Shown in pieces: positions 5,769 to 7,162 of a stretch of DNA of 7,162 nt. The notes below the pieces were generated by a model. The model had not been told where the DNA came from. It did not search any database and was given only the letters and a program-made list of their open reading frames with translations. Where the stretch lies: assembly GCA_017547865.1 (NCBI GenBank), contig JAFYOA010000066.1, positions 1 through 7,162 of the forward strand. The letters run 5' to 3'. The stretch is from Clostridia bacterium. Its GTDB lineage: Bacteria; Bacillota_A; Clostridia; Oscillospirales; Acutalibacteraceae. Each line of letters begins with the position of its first letter. Position 1 is the first letter of the stretch. The position numbers and the translations under genes are program-made.

Positions 5769-5843
5769 TACTGTACGCCTGCTTTTTTGTGCGGGTGAAT
5801 ATCTGTGCCGCAGCCAGCGGTGCGATGCGAAAGGAAAGAAATT

Positions 5844-7162
5844 ATGAACGCAACTGAAAAATCGATGGAGAAAATTGTTGCCTTGTGCAAAAACAGAGGT
5901 TTTATTTTCCCCGGCAGTGATATTTACGGCGGCCTGGCCAATACCTGGGACTACGGCCCTCTGGGTTCCCGCCTGAAGAACAACGTGAAAGATACCTGGA
6001 GAAAGCGCTTTATCCAGGAAAGAAAGAACAGCTACGAAGTGGATGCCGATATCCTCATGCACCCCCGCGTGTGGGAAGCCAGCGGCCACGTGGCTTCTTT
6101 CTCCGACCCCCTGCTGGACTGCAAAGAGTGCAAAATGCGTCATCGTGCCGATAACCTCATCGATGACTTTGACCCCGAAGCCCATGCCGACGGCATGACC
6201 AAGGAAGAGATGTTCCAGTTCATCAAGGATCATCACATTCCCTGCCCCAACTGCGGCAAGCACGATTTCACCGATATCCGTGAATTCAACCTGATGTTCC
6301 AGACCTTCCGCGGCGTGACCAACAACAATAAGAGCATCATCTATCTGCGTCCCGAAAACGCCCAGGGCGAGTATGTGAACTTCCTGAACGTGCAGCGCAC
6401 CATGCGTGCCAAGCTGCCCTTCAGCATCGGCCAGATCGGTAAGGCTTTCCGCAACGAGATCACCCCCGGCAACTTCACCTTCCGTACCATCGAGTTCGAA
6501 CAGATGGAGTTCCAGACCTTCTGCAAAGAGGGCACCGATACCGAGCTGTACGATTTCTTTAAGGAATACGGCCGCAAGTACTACGAAGATCTGGGCATTG
6601 CTCCCGAGCATCTGCGTTACCACGACCACGAGAAGCTGGCCCACTACGCCAAGGCTGCCTGCGATATCGAATTCCTGTTCCCCTTCGGCTGGGGCGAGAT
6701 CAACGGTACCCACAACCGTACCAATTTCGACCTGACCCGCCACCAGGAATACAGCGGCCAGCGCATGGATTATCTCGATCCCGAGACCAACGAGCGCTAC
6801 ATTCCGTTCATCATCGAGTCCACCTACGGTCTGGACAGAACCGTGCTCGCCCTGCTCTGCGAAGCTTACGATGAAGAAGTCATCGATGCCGAGAAGAACG
6901 ACGTGCGTGTGGTTCTGCACCTGAGCCCCGCTGTGGCTCCCTACAAGGCTGCCGTTCTGCCTCTCTCCAAGAAGCTTTCCGGCGGTGCCATGAAGGTTTT
7001 CGAAGAGCTTTCCAAGCACTTCATGACCGACTTCGACGAGACCGGTTCCATCGGCAAGCGTTATCGCCGCGAAGATGAGATCGGCACTCCCTTCTGCATT
7101 ACCTACGACTTCGATTCCGAGACCGACGGCTGTGTCACCGTGCGTGACCGCGACACCATGGA
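5844..7162 (+). CDS. glyQS: Glycyl-tRNA synthetase, single-chain alpha2 type (3' end cut by window edge)
   Basis: A class II aminoacyl-tRNA synthetase that charges tRNA-Gly with glycine in the cytoplasm as a homodimer. 439 residues are visible and, for a family of about 460, only a short C-terminal piece should be missing. Motif 1 is around W77-E-A-S-G-H-V-A-S-F. A zinc insertion carries C93-x2-C96 and C134-x2-C137. Substrate-binding L168-R-P-E-N-A-Q-G, motif 2 at F202-R-N-E-I-T-P-G with the following FEQME, and motif 3 at G329-L-D-R332 complete the catalytic core. The anticodon-binding domain starts near residue 353. The ATG at 5844-5846 has AAAGGA (5830-5835) eight bases upstream. Nearly all prolines are CCC and arginines are often CGT, unlike the minus-strand genes, which suits a highly expressed gene. 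It is divergent from the rRNA methyltransferase gene. Confidence 0.97.
   Translation, partial: MNATEKSMEKIVALCKNRGFIFPGSDIYGGLANTWDYGPLGSRLKNNVKDTWRKRFIQERKNSYEVDADILMHPRVWEASGHVASFSDPLLDCKECKMRHRADNLIDDFDPEAHADGMTKEEMFQFIKDHHIPCPNCGKHDFTDIREFNLMFQTFRGVTNNNKSIIYLRPENAQGEYVNFLNVQRTMRAKLPFSIGQIGKAFRNEITPGNFTFRTIEFEQMEFQTFCKEGTDTELYDFFKEYGRKYYEDLGIAPEHLRYHDHEKLAHYAKAACDIEFLFPFGWGEINGTHNRTNFDLTRHQEYSGQRMDYLDPETNERYIPFIIESTYGLDRTVLALLCEAYDEEVIDAEKNDVRVVLHLSPAVAPYKAAVLPLSKKLSGGAMKVFEELSKHFMTDFDETGSIGKRYRREDEIGTPFCITYDFDSETDGCVTVRDRDTM

Noticed and set aside
5825..5857. Ten-codon open frame overlapping the glyQS start
   Set aside because: It has no ribosome binding site of its own, and the AAAGGA nearby serves the glyQS ATG; most likely chance.
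5703..7019. 438-codon minus-strand open frame opposite glyQS
   Set aside because: The plus strand encodes an unmistakable glycyl-tRNA synthetase. The antisense frame stays open because the real gene avoids the codons that would give stops, and its ending would run through the divergent promoters.

Overview
The window looks like a chromosomal segment of a Gram-positive gut anaerobe of the Clostridia, most likely the Oscillospiraceae/Ruminococcaceae. This is inferred from moderate-to-high GC, strong AGGAGG-type ribosome binding sites, a single-chain (alpha2) glycyl-tRNA synthetase with a four-cysteine zinc insertion, and the family mix of the neighbouring genes. The species cannot be named from the sequence alone.

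Layout: seven genes lie on the minus strand between positions 1 and 5625, and one gene starts at 5844 on the plus strand and runs off the right edge. In transcription order (right to left) the minus-strand genes are an RlmD-type 23S rRNA m5U methyltransferase, a 76-residue zinc-ribbon protein, a small nitroreductase, a PHP-domain phosphoesterase of the histidinol-phosphatase type, a GNAT acetyltransferase, a Cof-type HAD phosphatase, and a beta-lactamase-fold serine hydrolase cut by the left edge. Gaps between the first six genes are only 29 to 44 bases. GNAT and HAD overlap by 4 bases (ATGA). I see no terminator between the first six, so one transcript from the promoter near 5670-5696 is plausible. 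The serine hydrolase sits behind a 127-base gap holding a hairpin-forming inverted repeat and a run of 7-base repeats, and may be a separate unit.

The divergent intergenic region (5626-5843) carries two face-to-face promoters, one for the methyltransferase operon and one for glycyl-tRNA synthetase. Each has a 17-base spacer, and their -35 boxes lie in the two arms of one inverted repeat (AAAGCCTTGC). A second, off-centre 21-base palindrome lies between the arms. This is the least ordinary structure in the window and could be a shared control site for two translation-related genes.

The gene content is otherwise conventional: translation and rRNA modification on both sides of the divergent promoter, followed by small metabolic or detoxification-type enzymes whose substrates cannot be read from sequence. 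I found no mobile element, CRISPR array, tRNA, rRNA or defence system, and no clear sign of an undescribed multi-gene system. The small zinc-ribbon protein and the intergenic repeats are the parts least explained by known families.
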